Shown in pieces: positions 62,235 through 64,000 of a DNA stretch of 64,000 nt (position 1 is the first letter of the stretch; each line of letters begins with the position of its first letter). Source of the DNA: Panacibacter microcysteis. Lineage in GTDB: Bacteria > Bacteroidota > Bacteroidia > Chitinophagales > Chitinophagaceae. A model generated the notes under the pieces. That model worked only from the letters and a program-made list of their open reading frames with translations, was not told the origin of the DNA and did not search any database. Made by a program: the position numbers and the translations under genes. Location: the NCBI RefSeq assembly GCF_015831355.1, contig NZ_JADWYR010000002.1:434001-498000 (forward strand), given 5' to 3'.

Positions 62235-62294
62235 GTACAAGTGAGTGACACAACAGGCGATGATAGCAGTTCAACTGCCCGTTACCAAAAAATT
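62235..62294 (+). repeat. 60-bp intergenic module R24 (type A)
   Basis: Core GTACAAGTGAGTGACACAAC then AGGCGATGATAGCAGTTCAA; the right end overlaps the DinB-family gene's stop codon (62293-62295). Confidence 0.9.
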
Positions 62295-62802
62295 ATACAT
62301 AACGCGCTGCGAGGATGGCTTTGTGGTGCAGCAGATGACCATAGGTAATAAAACACAGCGCATTTACAGTAATATTTTTGTTGCCTGATGTGCCTGCTTC
62401 TGCAAGTTGTGCTTCTGTAAAGCTTTCGAACAACAGGTCTGTTGCCTTGCGCACGGCAACAAACTCATTTTTTAATGATTGCATACTGCGGTTATCGTGC
62501 CCGTCATGATCAGCATAACTGTTTTCATCGAAACCCGGCAATGGCGTTTTGTCTTTTCGCGCTATACACACGGCGCGGTAAGCAAAAATTCTTTCGGCAT
62601 CAATTACATGTTGCAATACCTGCTTAATCGTCCACTTATTATCTGCATAGGCAAAGTCTGCTTTTTCGTCGGGGAGTGACAGGTAAAAATCATTTAGCTC
62701 CTGCGCATGCCGTTGCATAATTGCTGCAACAGAATCGCCCTGTGTATGATTGATGTACCCATGAAAAAATGTTGCTGCATCCTGCGGTGCCGGTCGTGCC
62801 AT
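62293..62802 (-). CDS. DinB-family (DUF1572/DinB_2-like) protein
   Basis: A 169-residue four-helix protein: ADNKWTIKQVLQHVIDAERIFAYRAVCIAR with the first metal His, and ALCFITYGHLLHHKAILAARYV with two further His residues, the usual three-His metal site of DinB folds. Members act as metal-dependent thiol transferases or hydrolases; the specific activity is unknown. It starts 4 bp after the subtilase stop codon, so the two are probably co-transcribed. Confidence 0.82.
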   Translation of the reverse strand: MARPAPQDAATFFHGYINHTQGDSVAAIMQRHAQELNDFYLSLPDEKADFAYADNKWTIKQVLQHVIDAERIFAYRAVCIARKDKTPLPGFDENSYADHDGHDNRSMQSLKNEFVAVRKATDLLFESFTEAQLAEAGTSGNKNITVNALCFITYGHLLHHKAILAARYV

Positions 62803-62806
62803 TGTA

Positions 62807-64000
62807 CTAGTTTTTACCTTCTCTGGGATTTACAAAAACGGGTTGCTTTTCCTTTTTGGTCTGTTTTGTTTTGTTGTCTGCAGGCGGCGCAGCCTTTAGT
62901 GTACCGGCAATTTCTACAGCCGTGTACGCATTTACAAAACCACCTGTTTGAGAGAGCTCATTAAGGGTGGTGGTACTGTCAGAACCCGGAACATTTACGG
63001 TAATTGTATTATTGGCTTGTGCAGATTTATCGATGGCATATTTTACCTGGCTGGCTGACAATTGCGGGTAATAAGACCTGATGATAGATGCAATACCTGT
63101 AACCACCGGTGCGGCCATACTGGTGCCATTTAAAAACCCATATGTATTACCGCCGGGTAACGTTGAATAGATCTTTACACCCGGAGCAAACACATCTACT
63201 GTTTCTTTGCCATAGTTGCTAAAGTCGGCAACCAGCTTTCCCGCTGCCACATGTGCATCTCCGCTGGCGCCCACCGTTATAAAGTTGGTGGCTTTGGTGT
63301 TAAACGTAATCAGGTTTGGGTTGGGAAAATTATCTGTTTTATCTACGTTGTGCGATTCGTTGCCTGCCGCATGTACGATCAGCACATCTTTGGCCTGGGC
63401 ATATTTAATGGCTTCATCAACCCATTTCTTTTCCGGAGAAAAACTTTTGCCAAAACTCATGTTGATCACTTTTGCACCATTATCAACCGCGTAAACAATG
63501 GCGAGGGCTACGTCCTTATCATATTCATCACCGTCTGGCACAGCGCGTATCATCATGATCTTTACATTATCGGCCACACCATCCATACCAATGTTATTGT
63601 TGCGCTGAGCGGCAATTATGCCGGATACATGGGTGCCATGCATGGCATCAGGGCCCATGATATCGTTATTGCCGTAATACTTATCGCTTATCTCATAGTA
63701 ATTGTCTTTCACGGTTTGAGCACGGTAATCAGGTGGTGCCACTTCTTTGGCATCGATGGAAGATTTTTTACCGCTTACATATTCGTCCAGGTCATGTATC
63801 AGATCCTGGTTTGTCTGATCTTCTTCTACGTTCAGCATTTTAAGGCAGGTAATAAAGCCCATCTTAGCCTGTTTGCCTTTGGGTGTAGGCGGTTCAAACT
63901 TTTCCAGTTCATCCCGGGTGTAAGCTTCCTTACCCATTTCTACACGTAAAACAGCGTCGTTTTTTTTCAGCGATTTTGCCAGCACCCCCAGCATCATTAC
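62807..64000 (-). CDS. Subtilisin-like serine protease (S8), 5' part missing
   Basis: About 398 visible residues of an S8 protease; the gene runs off the right edge. The catalytic His is in HGTHVSGIIAAQ, the oxyanion Asn in VIHAAGN-like IVHAAGNESHN and the catalytic Ser in LNGTSMAAPVVTGIAS. The catalytic Asp block must lie upstream of the visible part, because a long insertion (EKFEPPTPKGKQAKMGFI...YYEISDKYYG) precedes the His motif. The C-terminal tail is Lys-rich. It is probably an exported peptidase, but the signal peptide is not visible. Confidence 0.88.
   Translation of the reverse strand, partial: VMMLGVLAKSLKKNDAVLRVEMGKEAYTRDELEKFEPPTPKGKQAKMGFITCLKMLNVEEDQTNQDLIHDLDEYVSGKKSSIDAKEVAPPDYRAQTVKDNYYEISDKYYGNNDIMGPDAMHGTHVSGIIAAQRNNNIGMDGVADNVKIMMIRAVPDGDEYDKDVALAIVYAVDNGAKVINMSFGKSFSPEKKWVDEAIKYAQAKDVLIVHAAGNESHNVDKTDNFPNPNLITFNTKATNFITVGASGDAHVAAGKLVADFSNYGKETVDVFAPGVKIYSTLPGGNTYGFLNGTSMAAPVVTGIASIIRSYYPQLSASQVKYAIDKSAQANNTITVNVPGSDSTTTLNELSQTGGFVNAYTAVEIAGTLKAAPPADNKTKQTKKEKQPVFVNPREGKN

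Noticed and set aside
62137-62274. Longer LpxB N-terminus
   Set aside because: The extension includes translated R24 sequence; the family N-terminus YYIIAGEASGD begins right after Met at 62136.
1-64000. tRNA, rRNA, riboswitch, transposase or integrase genes
   Set aside because: I looked for the usual conserved stretches on both strands and saw none; a covariance-model scan would be needed to exclude divergent RNAs.

Overview
The window looks like chromosomal DNA of a Bacteroidota species, most likely Chitinophagaceae. The grounds are a SusC/SusD pair, a type IX secretion C-terminal signal, DUF2911/DUF2795/DUF4397 proteins, the futalosine-pathway protein MqnA, promoters of the TTG-N19-TAnnTTTG type, and an absence of Shine-Dalgarno sequences. 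The family placement is inference from gene content. No rRNA, tRNA, CRISPR array, transposase or integrase was recognised.

Layout. 0-10 kb is housekeeping: trmD (partial), an Hsp15-like S4 protein, ppc, a HAD phosphatase, an APH-like kinase, prfC, purB and mqnA. 10.3-17.1 kb is a histidine operon (hisG, hisD, hisC, hisB) headed by a leader peptide/attenuator with five His codons; a PQQ-type sugar dehydrogenase and a cytochrome c sit between hisC and hisB. 17.1-24 kb has csaA and a divalent-metal efflux locus (czcA fused to an outer-membrane factor, then czcB). 24-31 kb holds DUF2911, ssb, DUF4397, an aminotransferase, a LolD-type ATPase and DUF2795. 31-50 kb is a carbohydrate locus: GntR regulator, SusC/SusD, ROK kinase, mannose-6-phosphate-isomerase-like protein, MFS sugar porter, three tandem paralogous lipoproteins, aldose-epimerase-like protein, SDR, enolase-superfamily sugar-acid dehydratase and SMP-30 lactonase. 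The last four suggest non-phosphorylative oxidation of an aldose. 50-58.4 kb has a T9SS cargo protein, two related Gfo/Idh/MocA dehydrogenases, an AT-rich sulfatase and surface-sugar genes (WlbB/WbpD-like acetyltransferase, GT4, WecB/WbpI-like epimerase). 58.6-64 kb has an ORF6N protein, a CapK-like adenylate-forming enzyme, a 58-residue membrane protein, lpxB, DinB and a partial subtilase.

The most unusual structure is a dispersed, fixed-length (about 60 bp) intergenic module present in 24 copies (R1-R24). One end is a 20-bp core, GTACAAGAGTGCGACGCAAC (type B) or GTACAAGTGAGTGACACAAC (type A). The other end resembles GCAGCCGGGCTCATAAAAA. In all 24 copies the A-rich end is nearer to a gene boundary than the core end, often touching a stop codon. 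The copies mostly alternate in orientation, so they bracket transcription units. The two core types differ by a paired change that keeps a small palindrome. I do not recognise this as a described element. A second repeat class, heptamer arrays of the AAGTRGT type plus a shared unique block, forms an inverted pair of about 275-340 bp around a 4.9-kb segment carrying hisC to the metal-locus gene at 17528.
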